Positions 1-5,976 of a stretch of 5,976 nucleotides of DNA are shown one piece after another. Origin of the DNA: Alphaproteobacteria bacterium UBA3650 (GTDB taxonomy: Bacteria; Pseudomonadota; Alphaproteobacteria; CAAHEQ01; UBA3637); assembly GCA_002373815.1 (NCBI GenBank), contig DFKH01000115.1, forward strand, positions 1-5,976, written 5' to 3'. The notes under the pieces were generated by a model. That model was not told where the DNA came from, did not search any database, and saw only the letters and a list, made by a program, of their open reading frames with translations. The translations under genes and the position numbers were made by a program. The first letter of the stretch is position 1; each line of letters starts with the position of its first letter.

Positions 1-798
1 GCCGCAAGATGGATCAATGTGGCGGGCATTTCACTTCAACCTTCTGAATTTGCAAAACCCGCCTTTGCCGTGGTAGCTGCTTGGTTATTAGCTCGTGGAA
101 AGCTTATGCGTAAATCTCATGGAGGCCTATGGGCTTGGGCCATTTATGGACTAACCATCGTTTTATTATATTTGCAACCTGATTTTGGCATGATTTTAAC
201 TGTAACAGCCATTTTTGGTATGGAATTATTTTTATCTGGCTTATCATTAAAATTGATTGTTCCACTGGCCATAGCAGGAGCCTCTTTAATTCCAGCAGCT
301 TATTTTTTGTTGGAACACGTCCGTCATCGTATAGACATCTTTTTACATCCAACCACAGAAAATGCCTATCAAGTGCGTCAATCCATGGAAACTTTAAAAA
401 CAGCAGGATGGTTTGGGAAAGGCCCAGGAGAAGGTATTGTCAAATACACATTACCTGACGCGCATACGGACTTTATTATGGCTGTATCAGCCGAAGAATT
501 TGGTTTCATTTTATCTAGTGTTATCGTAATTACATTTATGTACATAGTTTTTCATGGGACACGACTAATCCGACAAAACAATAACTATTTTGTTCAATTG
601 GCTGTCGGCGGACTAATCACTCAAATAGCCGCACAAGCGATTGTTAATCTAAGCTCAACACTCAATTTAATTCCAACAAAGGGAATGACTTTACCACTGA
701 TTTCGTATGGTGGATCTTCACTTGTCTCCATGACCTTTGCATTTGGATTGATTTTAGCATTAACGAAACGACAAACTTTTTCAAGGGGGTTAGAATGA
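1..798 (+). CDS. ftsW: FtsW, septal SEDS peptidoglycan glycosyltransferase (5' truncated by window edge)
   Basis: FtsW is the SEDS-family polymerase that, with its partner FtsI, links lipid II into glycan strands at the division septum in the inner membrane. The frame is open from base 1, giving 265 residues; family members are usually about 370-400, so roughly the first third is missing. In window codon numbers I see LQPSEFAKP (12-20), QPDFG (59-63), YQVRQS (123-128), GKGPGEG (139-145), DAHTDF (153-158) with the presumed catalytic Asp at 157, AEEFGF (164-169), and PTKGMTLP followed by SYGGSS (235-240). About seven hydrophobic stretches fit a multispanning protein. RodA is the main alternative, but the position next to murG and the QPDFG and PTKG motif forms favour FtsW. 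The GTG at 19 is an internal Val codon, not a start. The stop TGA (796-798) overlaps the murG start by 4 nt. Confidence 0.95.
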   Translation, partial: AARWINVAGISLQPSEFAKPAFAVVAAWLLARGKLMRKSHGGLWAWAIYGLTIVLLYLQPDFGMILTVTAIFGMELFLSGLSLKLIVPLAIAGASLIPAAYFLLEHVRHRIDIFLHPTTENAYQVRQSMETLKTAGWFGKGPGEGIVKYTLPDAHTDFIMAVSAEEFGFILSSVIVITFMYIVFHGTRLIRQNNNYFVQLAVGGLITQIAAQAIVNLSSTLNLIPTKGMTLPLISYGGSSLVSMTFAFGLILALTKRQTFSRGLE

Positions 799-1889
799 CA
801 CAAACAATCGTCCTGACAACAGGTGGCTCAGGCGGACATATTTTTCCTGCACAAAGTGTAGCAGCTGAACTGATTAAAAAAGGATTTAAGGTTGTCTTCA
901 TTACGGATAACCGAGGCAACACCTTTCAAAATCTCCCAGAAGTGGAAACATATAGATTAGCTGCTGAATCTGTTACAGGGCGTTCCGTCTTTGGCAAGGT
1001 TATTGCATTATTCAAACTGTGGTTGGGATCTGTTCAAGCGATGAGATTGTTGATAAAATTAAAGCCTACTTTGGTTGTTGGCTTTGGCGGATATGCTTCT
1101 CTTCCCGCCGTCATCAGCGCTCAAATGCTTAAAATCCCATGCATTTTACATGAACAAAATGCTATTTTAGGGCGAGCCAATCGAGTAGGCGCAAAAAAAG
1201 TTCGTTTGATAGCTACTTCTTTTCCTCATGTTGAACGAGTCTCTAAAAACATTCCAACTGTTCATGTGGGACAACCCGTTCGAGCACCCATTTTGGAACG
1301 TGCAAACACCCCCATGCCAAATAATGACACTTTTAATGTATTGGTATTTGGTGGCAGCCAAGGGGCCCATTTTTTCAGCGAACATATTCCAAATGTTTTA
1401 ATGAAACTTCCCCCCGAGTATCGCGCAAAAATTGAACTGACACAACAAGCCCGTCCCGAAGATGAAGAGATGGTGAAAAAAGCATATGAAAATGCTGGAT
1501 TCAAATCACTTACAATTGCCCCATTTTTTAAAAACATGCCTGATTTACTCAGCAATGCACACCTGATTATTGGTCGTGGTGGAGCTGGCACTTTGACAGA
1601 AGTCATGGTGGTTGGACGCCCTGCTATCATTATTCCTCTTCCCTCGTCAGCTGATAACCATCAGGTAGCCAATGCCAAAGAATTAGAAAAAGTCGGTGGA
1701 GGATGGGTTGTGGAACAAAAAGATTTTGATGGAGATAAATTGACAACTCAATTAAAAACCTTTATGGATCATCCTGAGATGCTAAAAGAAGTTGCTGCAA
1801 AGGCACATAGTCTCGCAATCGTCAATGCCGCCGAACGAATGGCTGATATAATACAAGATATTGTGAAAGGAACACAAAATGACAACTAA
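795..1889 (+). CDS. murG: MurG, UDP-GlcNAc:lipid I N-acetylglucosaminyltransferase
   Basis: MurG transfers GlcNAc from UDP-GlcNAc to undecaprenyl-PP-MurNAc-pentapeptide (lipid I), making lipid II on the cytoplasmic face of the inner membrane. The protein has 364 residues, the normal family length, and two Rossmann-like GT-B domains. N-domain motifs are GGSGGH (10-15), GFGGYAS (96-102), HEQN (119-122) and GQPVRAP (159-165). C-domain motifs are GGSQGA (186-191), RGGAGTLTE (261-269, with Glu269 in the position that binds the nucleotide sugar) and ADNHQ (286-290). The start is the ATG in an ATGA overlap with the ftsW stop, 5 nt after an AAGGGGG ribosome site at 783-789, so translation is probably coupled to ftsW. 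The 3' end overlaps murC by 11 nt. The usual SRAGA/ARAGA form of the C-domain glycine motif reads GRGGA here, which I take as ordinary variation. Confidence 0.97.
   Translation: MTQTIVLTTGGSGGHIFPAQSVAAELIKKGFKVVFITDNRGNTFQNLPEVETYRLAAESVTGRSVFGKVIALFKLWLGSVQAMRLLIKLKPTLVVGFGGYASLPAVISAQMLKIPCILHEQNAILGRANRVGAKKVRLIATSFPHVERVSKNIPTVHVGQPVRAPILERANTPMPNNDTFNVLVFGGSQGAHFFSEHIPNVLMKLPPEYRAKIELTQQARPEDEEMVKKAYENAGFKSLTIAPFFKNMPDLLSNAHLIIGRGGAGTLTEVMVVGRPAIIIPLPSSADNHQVANAKELEKVGGGWVVEQKDFDGDKLTTQLKTFMDHPEMLKEVAAKAHSLAIVNAAERMADIIQDIVKGTQNDN
1844..1852 (+). promoter_or_regulatory. Candidate extended -10 promoter before murC
   Basis: TGATATAAT contains a perfect TATAAT (1847-1852) preceded by TG one base upstream, which is the extended -10 form recognised by the housekeeping sigma factor. 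Initiation would fall near 1859, about 20 nt before the murC ATG and ahead of its AAAGGA ribosome site. No good TTGACA-like -35 lies 16-18 bp upstream (AATGCC at 17 bp), although extended -10 promoters depend less on one. It sits inside murG codons 350-353 (Ala-Asp-Ile-Ile), and such matches arise by chance in AT-rich DNA, so this is only a candidate. Confidence 0.3.
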
Positions 1890-3255
1890 TCTACCTTTTC
1901 ATTGTGTCCACTTTGTCGGTATTGGAGGTATTGGCATGAGTGCGGTTGCCGAAATGGTTCAGGCACTCGGCATTCGTGTCCAAGGCTCTGACAAAACTGA
2001 AAATGAGAACATTAAACGGTTGCGTCAAAAAGGAATTGAGGTTTTCATAGGCCAAAAAGAAGAAAATTTAACCAACGCAGATGCCATTGTTTACTCAACA
2101 GCAACGAAAGACAATATAGAGGTAAAAGCAGCCATTCAAAAAGGACTAAGCATTGCCCACAGATCCGAAATGTTAGCAGAACTATTAAAATTAAAACATA
2201 GCATTTGTGTGGCGGGCACACATGGCAAAACAACCACAAGCTCCCTGATTGCAAGTATTTTAATAAAAGCTCATTTTAACCCCAGTTTTATTATTGGAGG
2301 CATTTTAAATTCTGAACAATCGAATGCACAAATGGGCTCAGGTGATTGGGTTGTAGCCGAGGCAGATGAATCGGACGGTTCTTTTTTACGACTTCCTTCC
2401 ACCATTTCTGTGGTCACAAACATTGATCCAGAACATATGGATTTTTATAAAACTTTTGACCAAGAAAAAAATGCGTTTTTAACCATGCTAAATCAAACAG
2501 CTTTTTACGGCGTCAATGTCGTCTGTTTAGATCACCCTGTCATTCGTGAATTGCTACCACAAATAAAAAACAGACCTCTAATCACCTACGGATTAACACA
2601 ATTAGCAGATGTTTACGCTGAGCATATTAAAATTGTGTCCTCTGGTATCTGTTTTGATGTAACAGCAAACATCAATCACAAACAAATCAAAATAGATCGT
2701 GTATGCTTAAATATGATGGGCGAACACAATGTCCAAAATGCCCTTGCCGCAATTTCTGTTGCCCTACATCTCGGCATTGATTCAGAAGCAATCAAATCTG
2801 CCCTCAACGATTTTAAAGGCATTCAACGTCGTTTAACCTATCGTGGCACATTTATGGATTGTCCCGTGTATGATGATTACGCGCATCACCCAAACGAAAT
2901 CAAAGCAACACTATCCGCCATCAAACCACATGTAAAAGGACGCCTAGTTGCTATTTGGCAACCTCATCGTTGGACACGCTTCCACGACCTGTATTTTGAT
3001 TTTTTAAATGCATTTGATTGCGCTGATGAACTAATTGTCACTGATGTATATGCAGCTGGCGAACAACAAAATGAAGGACCAACTCCCATGGTATTTGCTA
3101 AAAAAATGTCGGCGACAAAGCCCACACATTACGCTTCTTTTGAAAGTCTAAAAGAAGTATTACAAAACATTTCACAACCAAATGATACGCTTGTTTGTTT
3201 AGGGGCCGGCTCAATTTCCACATTTGCCAAAGAGCTGACAAAAGGAGAAAATTAA
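1879..3255 (+). CDS. murC: MurC, UDP-N-acetylmuramate--L-alanine ligase
   Basis: MurC is the cytoplasmic ATP-dependent ligase that adds L-alanine to UDP-MurNAc, the first peptide-stem step. The 458 residues match the family and show all three Mur ligase domains. The N-terminal UDP-binding domain carries GIGGIGMS (14-21). The central ATPase carries the P-loop GTHGKTTT (113-120), EADESDGSF (161-169), NIDPEHMD (181-188) and GEHNVQNALAA (281-291). The C-terminal domain begins after FKGIQRR (312-318) and carries DDYAHHPNEI (332-341), QPHRWTR (361-367) and GAGSI (442-446). The HHP signature and SDGSF distinguish it from MurD, MurE, MurF and Mpl. QPHRWTR has Trp365 where the family usually has Tyr. 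The ATG lies 7 nt after AAAGGA (1866-1871) and overlaps the end of murG by 11 nt. Its own stop is 1 nt from the murB ATG. Confidence 0.97.
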   Translation: MTTNLPFHCVHFVGIGGIGMSAVAEMVQALGIRVQGSDKTENENIKRLRQKGIEVFIGQKEENLTNADAIVYSTATKDNIEVKAAIQKGLSIAHRSEMLAELLKLKHSICVAGTHGKTTTSSLIASILIKAHFNPSFIIGGILNSEQSNAQMGSGDWVVAEADESDGSFLRLPSTISVVTNIDPEHMDFYKTFDQEKNAFLTMLNQTAFYGVNVVCLDHPVIRELLPQIKNRPLITYGLTQLADVYAEHIKIVSSGICFDVTANINHKQIKIDRVCLNMMGEHNVQNALAAISVALHLGIDSEAIKSALNDFKGIQRRLTYRGTFMDCPVYDDYAHHPNEIKATLSAIKPHVKGRLVAIWQPHRWTRFHDLYFDFLNAFDCADELIVTDVYAAGEQQNEGPTPMVFAKKMSATKPTHYASFESLKEVLQNISQPNDTLVCLGAGSISTFAKELTKGEN

Positions 3256-3256
3256 A

Positions 3257-4159
3257 ATGCAAAAAAAGACTTCTTTCAAAATACCACAATTAAAAGCCAA
3301 AATTCATAAAAATTATGCTTTGGACAAAAAGACATGGCTTGGTGTGGGAGGGCCTGCTCAATATTACATTGAACCACAAGACATTGAGGACGTACAATTG
3401 ATTTTTCAAAATAAAGGTGAACTTCCCATCACAATTTTAGGGGCAGGCAGTAATATTTTAATTCGAGATGGCGGTATCGACGGTATTGTGCTCCATTTAG
3501 GAAAAACATTTAAAACCTACCAAGTACAAAAAAACAAAATAACAGCAAAAGCAGGAATCTCCCTCATAGAATTAGCAAAAATTGCTGCAGAAAATAATTT
3601 AACTGGCTTTGAATTTATGTCTGGCATTCCTGGCAGTTTAGGGGGCGGATTAAAAATGAATGCTGGCGCTTATGGATCCGATATGGCACAAATAGTAACA
3701 CAAATAACAATGATTGATACTGAAGGGAATATCCACAAAATCGATCCACGAAAGGCAGATTTTTTCAGCTATCGCCATAGCCAATTACCAATAGGTTGGA
3801 TTTTCGTAGAAGCCACCATGCAAGGCAATCCAAAAGATAAAAAAATCATCTTAGAAATGATGGAAAATTTACACCAAAAACGCCTTCAAACACAACCACA
3901 AAAAGTACGAACCGCTGGATCAACCTTTAAAAATCCACCGAATATGCCTGCATGGAAATTGATTGATGCTGCAGGATTAAGAGGATATAGCCAGAATGGC
4001 GCTAAAATGAGCGAAAAACATTCTAATTTTATGATCAATGAAGGCAAAGCAACTGCCTCAGCACTAGAAGAATTAGGCGAATTTGTGCGCACAACTGTGG
4101 CGAATAAAACAGGACAAACATTAGAATGGGAAATTGAACGCATTGGAAAAAGAAAATAG
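3257..4159 (+). CDS. murB: MurB, UDP-N-acetylenolpyruvoylglucosamine reductase
   Basis: MurB is the FAD-containing cytoplasmic enzyme that uses NADPH to reduce UDP-GlcNAc-enolpyruvate to UDP-MurNAc, one step before MurC. At 300 residues it fits the shorter type II MurB group rather than the roughly 340-residue E. coli type I form. The FAD domain carries TWLGVGGPA (26-34), LGAGSNILI (61-69), GIPGSLGG (123-130) and MNAGAYG (134-140). The substrate domain carries SYRHS (171-175) with catalytic Arg173, GSTFKNP (221-227) with the proton-donor Ser222, SEKHSNFMIN (252-261), and near the C-terminus WEIERIG with Glu292 as the likely catalytic Glu. The start follows a strong AAAGGAG ribosome site (3241-3247) by 9 nt, inside the last codons of murC. 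An A7 run occupies codons 2-4. No key residue appears to be missing. Confidence 0.97.
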   Translation: MQKKTSFKIPQLKAKIHKNYALDKKTWLGVGGPAQYYIEPQDIEDVQLIFQNKGELPITILGAGSNILIRDGGIDGIVLHLGKTFKTYQVQKNKITAKAGISLIELAKIAAENNLTGFEFMSGIPGSLGGGLKMNAGAYGSDMAQIVTQITMIDTEGNIHKIDPRKADFFSYRHSQLPIGWIFVEATMQGNPKDKKIILEMMENLHQKRLQTQPQKVRTAGSTFKNPPNMPAWKLIDAAGLRGYSQNGAKMSEKHSNFMINEGKATASALEELGEFVRTTVANKTGQTLEWEIERIGKRK

Positions 4160-4163
4160 GGAG
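4158..4163 (+). promoter_or_regulatory. Ribosome binding site that fixes the ddl start
   Basis: AGGGAG ends 6 nt before the ATG at 4170 and begins within the murB stop codon TAG (4157-4159). The competing in-frame TTG at 4134 lies inside murB and would add 12 charged residues that Ddl proteins do not normally have. The site and the family length both select the ATG at 4170. Confidence 0.75.
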
Positions 4164-4169
4164 AAGAAA

Positions 4170-5090
4170 ATGACACAAATAAAAAAAGTAGCGGTTGTGA
4201 TGGGAGGACTTTCGGGAGAACGAGAAGTTTCTTTATCATCTGGAAAAGGCGTAACGGAAGCATTAAAAAAATCTGGTTATATTGTCAAAGCAATTGATTT
4301 GACGCAAGACATATCAAAATTTGTAAAGGATCTTCAATCATTCAAACCAGATGTTGTCTTTAACGCATTGCATGGCGTTTACGGTGAAGATGGGTGTGTT
4401 CAAGGTCTCTTAAATTTAATGCACATTCCCTATACGCACTCAGGTGTAGAAGCCTCAGCTATTGGGATGGATAAAGAAAAAACACGTGAAATAGCCGAAA
4501 AAATAGGGATTCCTATTGCAAAAGGTGGCTTATGCACAAAAGAAGAAATGGAAAAAAAAATGCCAAAACTGCCCTATGTTGCCAAACCAAATGCAGATGG
4601 GTCTTCCATAGGGGTCACGATTGTGAGGACAAAAAAAGACCACGAACAATTGATAAAAAATTGGGGAAAAAATACATATAAATTAGTGGAAGAATATATT
4701 CCTGGTCATGAATTATCAGCAACCGTTTTAAATGGCAAAAGCATCGGCACCATCGAACTCGTTCCCAAAGCTGGTTTTTATGATTACAAAAACAAATATA
4801 CGGATGGCACCACAAAACACATTGTTCCCGCACCATTACCTTTAAAACAAGCACGTTTGATTGCCAAGTACTCAGAGCAAATCCATAAAGCTTTGGGATG
4901 TCGGGGAGTCTCCCGCAGTGATTTTAGATATGATGACACAAATAAACGTCATCCACGCCTTGTGTTTTTAGAAATCAATACGAATCCAGGAATGACCCCA
5001 CTTTCTTTAGTTCCAGATATTGCCAAACACAAAAAAATAACGTATGATATGCTGGTTAAAAAATTGGTAGAAGAGGCCCAATGCGATTAA
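4170..5090 (+). CDS. ddl: Ddl, D-alanine--D-alanine ligase
   Basis: Ddl is the cytoplasmic ATP-grasp enzyme that joins two D-alanines for MurF to add to the peptide stem. From the ATG at 4170 it has 306 residues, the same length as E. coli DdlB. The N-domain carries GGLSGEREVSL (12-22, with Glu17 binding the first D-Ala) and HGVYGEDG (68-75). The central and C-terminal ATP-grasp parts carry MDKEKTR (100-106), KPNADGSSIGV (139-149, with Ser145), FYDYKNKY (203-210), RSDFRYD (249-255) and EINTNPGMTPLSL (268-280) with metal-binding Glu268 and Asn270. Tyr210 matches the omega-loop Tyr216 of E. coli DdlB. That Tyr marks D-Ala-D-Ala rather than D-Ala-D-Lac ligases, so vancomycin-type depsipeptide specificity is not indicated. 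An A9 run lies at 4552-4560. The 3' end overlaps ftsQ by 10 nt and carries a possible ftsQ promoter. Confidence 0.97.
   Translation: MTQIKKVAVVMGGLSGEREVSLSSGKGVTEALKKSGYIVKAIDLTQDISKFVKDLQSFKPDVVFNALHGVYGEDGCVQGLLNLMHIPYTHSGVEASAIGMDKEKTREIAEKIGIPIAKGGLCTKEEMEKKMPKLPYVAKPNADGSSIGVTIVRTKKDHEQLIKNWGKNTYKLVEEYIPGHELSATVLNGKSIGTIELVPKAGFYDYKNKYTDGTTKHIVPAPLPLKQARLIAKYSEQIHKALGCRGVSRSDFRYDDTNKRHPRLVFLEINTNPGMTPLSLVPDIAKHKKITYDMLVKKLVEEAQCD
5020..5048 (+). promoter_or_regulatory. Candidate sigma-70 promoter for ftsQ-ftsA inside ddl
   Basis: TTGCCA (5020-5025) and TATGAT (5043-5048) each match the housekeeping -35 and -10 consensus at five of six positions, separated by exactly 17 bp. Initiation would fall near 5055, about 26 nt before the ftsQ ATG, leaving its ribosome site in the leader. 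In E. coli, promoters for ftsQAZ also lie within and near ddlB, so the location is plausible. The hexamers also encode conserved Ddl residues (the -10 comes from a Tyr-Asp pair), so chance cannot be excluded. Confidence 0.4.
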
Positions 5091-5884
5091 AATACAACTA
5101 TTTCAAATGGTCCATAAAAATACGCACCATGATTGCGATGAGTGTATGGTGTTTCATCGCTGTTGTTGCGTTCTTTTGCTCTGCCACAGGTCATCATTTT
5201 ATCGACTGGACAAAAAAATGCACCGACATAGCTTATCAAAAAACAGAACGCCATTTACGGCAAGTTGAAGTCAATTGGTTGACACCATCGCATTATACAA
5301 AAACAGAAGAAATTTTAAAAACAATTCACATCAAACAGGGCGACTCAATGGCTCAAATCCATCTTAAAGAATTGCAAACGAAGCTTGAAAAACTCCCTTG
5401 GGTACGCACCGCTATTGTGGAAAGATATTGGCCGGATACCATAAAGATTACCATTAAAGAAAAAATGCCCTTGGCTTTATGGCAAAACAGCCGAAAATAT
5501 CATCCCCTTGATGATCATGCCCAAATTATCAACACGACAAATCAATTACCCGCGGATTTATTGTTGGTGGTCGGTCCAGATGCGCCAAAACATTTGATTC
5601 CTTTAATTCAAGATTTAGAAAAAGTACCAGATATTTACCAATATGTTCGAGCCGCCGTTCGTATCGGCGAGCGTCGTTGGAATCTGAAATTATTTAATGC
5701 CGAAAAAGGGTTAGAGGTCCTGTTACCCGAAACAAATGTGTTGGCCGCTTTACAGCGTTTAGATAATCACAACAAACAAGAAAAATTAATCAAACGAAAG
5801 ATTGCCGCTATTGATTTAAGAACAAAAGATAAGGTCATCATCAAACCCATTGAACCACCCAAGCCAAAGGTCAAAAAGAAATGA
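5081..5884 (+). CDS. ftsQ: FtsQ, divisome scaffold protein with POTRA domain
   Basis: FtsQ is a bitopic inner-membrane protein that binds FtsB and FtsL in the periplasm and helps recruit the late divisome; it is not an enzyme. The 267 residues show a short basic cytoplasmic tail (1-16), one membrane helix (about 17-36), a POTRA domain (about 59-127, containing LPWVR at 105-109 and the YWPDTI block at 116-121), and the FtsQ/DivIB beta domain with PLALWQ (130-135), a late RRWNLKL block, VLLPE and AIDLR. The C-terminus is a Lys/Pro-rich tail ending KPKVKKK. Sequence identity is low across this family, so recognition rests on the POTRA pattern, these blocks and the position between ddl and ftsA. 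The ATG overlaps ddl by 10 nt. The ribosome site AAGAGG (5071-5076) is only 4 nt upstream, a close spacing that suggests coupling to ddl translation. The stop overlaps ftsA by 4 nt. Confidence 0.95.
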   Translation: MRLKYNYFKWSIKIRTMIAMSVWCFIAVVAFFCSATGHHFIDWTKKCTDIAYQKTERHLRQVEVNWLTPSHYTKTEEILKTIHIKQGDSMAQIHLKELQTKLEKLPWVRTAIVERYWPDTIKITIKEKMPLALWQNSRKYHPLDDHAQIINTTNQLPADLLLVVGPDAPKHLIPLIQDLEKVPDIYQYVRAAVRIGERRWNLKLFNAEKGLEVLLPETNVLAALQRLDNHNKQEKLIKRKIAAIDLRTKDKVIIKPIEPPKPKVKKK

Positions 5885-5976
5885 AAGCAAAGTCAAAATC
5901 TATCTATACTTTTTTGGACATTGGCACATCAAAAATTGCCTGTTTGATGATTCGTATGCCTGAAGGGGCAGCCCCC
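5881..5976 (+). CDS. ftsA: FtsA, actin-like divisome protein (N-terminal 32 codons only)
   Basis: FtsA is the actin-like ATPase that anchors FtsZ filaments to the inner membrane and links them to later divisome proteins. Only 32 codons are inside the window, and the gene runs off the 3' edge still open. The visible part has the first beta strand and phosphate-1 loop of the actin fold, LDIGTSKIACL (12-22), which is a close match to FtsA N-termini. MreB and DnaK have related phosphate-1 loops, but the TSKIAC wording and the place directly after ftsQ identify FtsA. The start is the ATG in an ATGA overlap with the ftsQ stop. The best ribosome site is AAAGG (5866-5870), 10 nt upstream within the Lys-rich end of ftsQ. 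By usual gene order ftsZ would be expected next, outside the window. Confidence 0.93.
   Translation, partial: MKAKSKSIYTFLDIGTSKIACLMIRMPEGAAP

Noticed and set aside
19..21. GTG as the start of a short FtsW
   Set aside because: The frame is open to base 1 and the upstream codons (ARWIN) continue the conserved FtsW block, so this is an internal Val in a gene cut by the window edge.
1051..1059. TGATAAAAT, a near-perfect extended -10 inside murG
   Set aside because: It lies about 800 nt upstream of the next gene start with a poor -35, as expected by chance in AT-rich coding DNA.
1262..1630. 122-codon reverse-strand open frame inside murG
   Set aside because: It lies wholly opposite a highly conserved gene, shows no recognisable domain and has low-complexity Cys/Ser-rich translation, so it is a shadow frame.
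1740..1745. Perfect TTGACA near the end of murG as a -35 for murC
   Set aside because: The hexamer 17 bp downstream is TATGGA, which matches the -10 consensus at only three of six positions and lacks the final T.
4134..4169. Upstream TTG start giving a 318-residue Ddl
   Set aside because: It lies within murB, has no good ribosome site, and adds 12 charged residues. The ATG at 4170 has AGGGAG 6 nt upstream and gives the family length of 306.
3886..4263. 125-codon reverse-strand open frame across the murB/ddl junction
   Set aside because: It is antisense to two well-supported genes and has no recognisable family features. AT-rich coding DNA with few reverse stops explains it.
5279..5284. Perfect TTGACA in ftsQ as a promoter -35
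   Set aside because: There is no -10-like hexamer 16-18 bp downstream; the nearest TTATAC is only 8 bp away.
1..5976. A novel or accessory system hidden in the window
   Set aside because: All sequence is accounted for by seven standard cell wall and division genes with intact motifs and no intergenic space over 10 nt. I saw no repeats, mobile elements, inserted gene or compositional break.

Overview
The window is a compact slice of a bacterial division and cell wall (dcw) cluster. Every base belongs to, or lies within a few bases of, a plus-strand gene. Gene order is ftsW (5' cut by the window edge), murG, murC, murB, ddl, ftsQ and ftsA (3' cut). This order, with ddl directly before ftsQ and ftsA, is typical of Proteobacteria. 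Several sequence details point to an alphaproteobacterium: QPDFG and PTKGMTLP in FtsW, a murB placed between murC and ddl, and the RRWNLKL and AIDLR blocks of FtsQ. The DNA is AT-rich (about 40% GC in five lines counted by hand) with many A-runs, which would fit a host-associated or AT-biased lineage such as the Holosporales. I cannot place it more precisely from one window. TGA ends ftsW and ftsQ at overlaps with good downstream starts, and Trp is encoded by TGG, so the standard bacterial code applies.

Layout: ftsW 1-798, murG 795-1889, murC 1879-3255, murB 3257-4159, ddl 4170-5090, ftsQ 5081-5884, ftsA 5881-5976. The junctions are overlaps of 4, 11, 10 and 4 nt (ftsW/murG, murG/murC, ddl/ftsQ, ftsQ/ftsA) and gaps of 1 and 10 nt (murC/murB, murB/ddl). 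This implies one transcript with translational coupling. I saw no terminator, RNA gene, mobile element, repeat array or CRISPR. Two promoter-like sequences sit inside genes: a perfect extended -10 just before murC, and a -35/-10 pair with 17 bp spacing just before ftsQ.

How the genes work together: MurB and MurC build UDP-MurNAc and add its first amino acid. Ddl makes the D-Ala-D-Ala dipeptide for the pentapeptide. MurG turns lipid I into lipid II at the inner membrane face, and FtsW polymerises lipid II at the septum. FtsQ and FtsA are non-enzymatic divisome parts: a periplasmic POTRA-containing scaffold and the actin-like membrane tether of FtsZ.

I found no previously undescribed system. 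All genes are recognisable and their key catalytic motifs appear intact. The findings listed are modest regulatory or residue-level observations.
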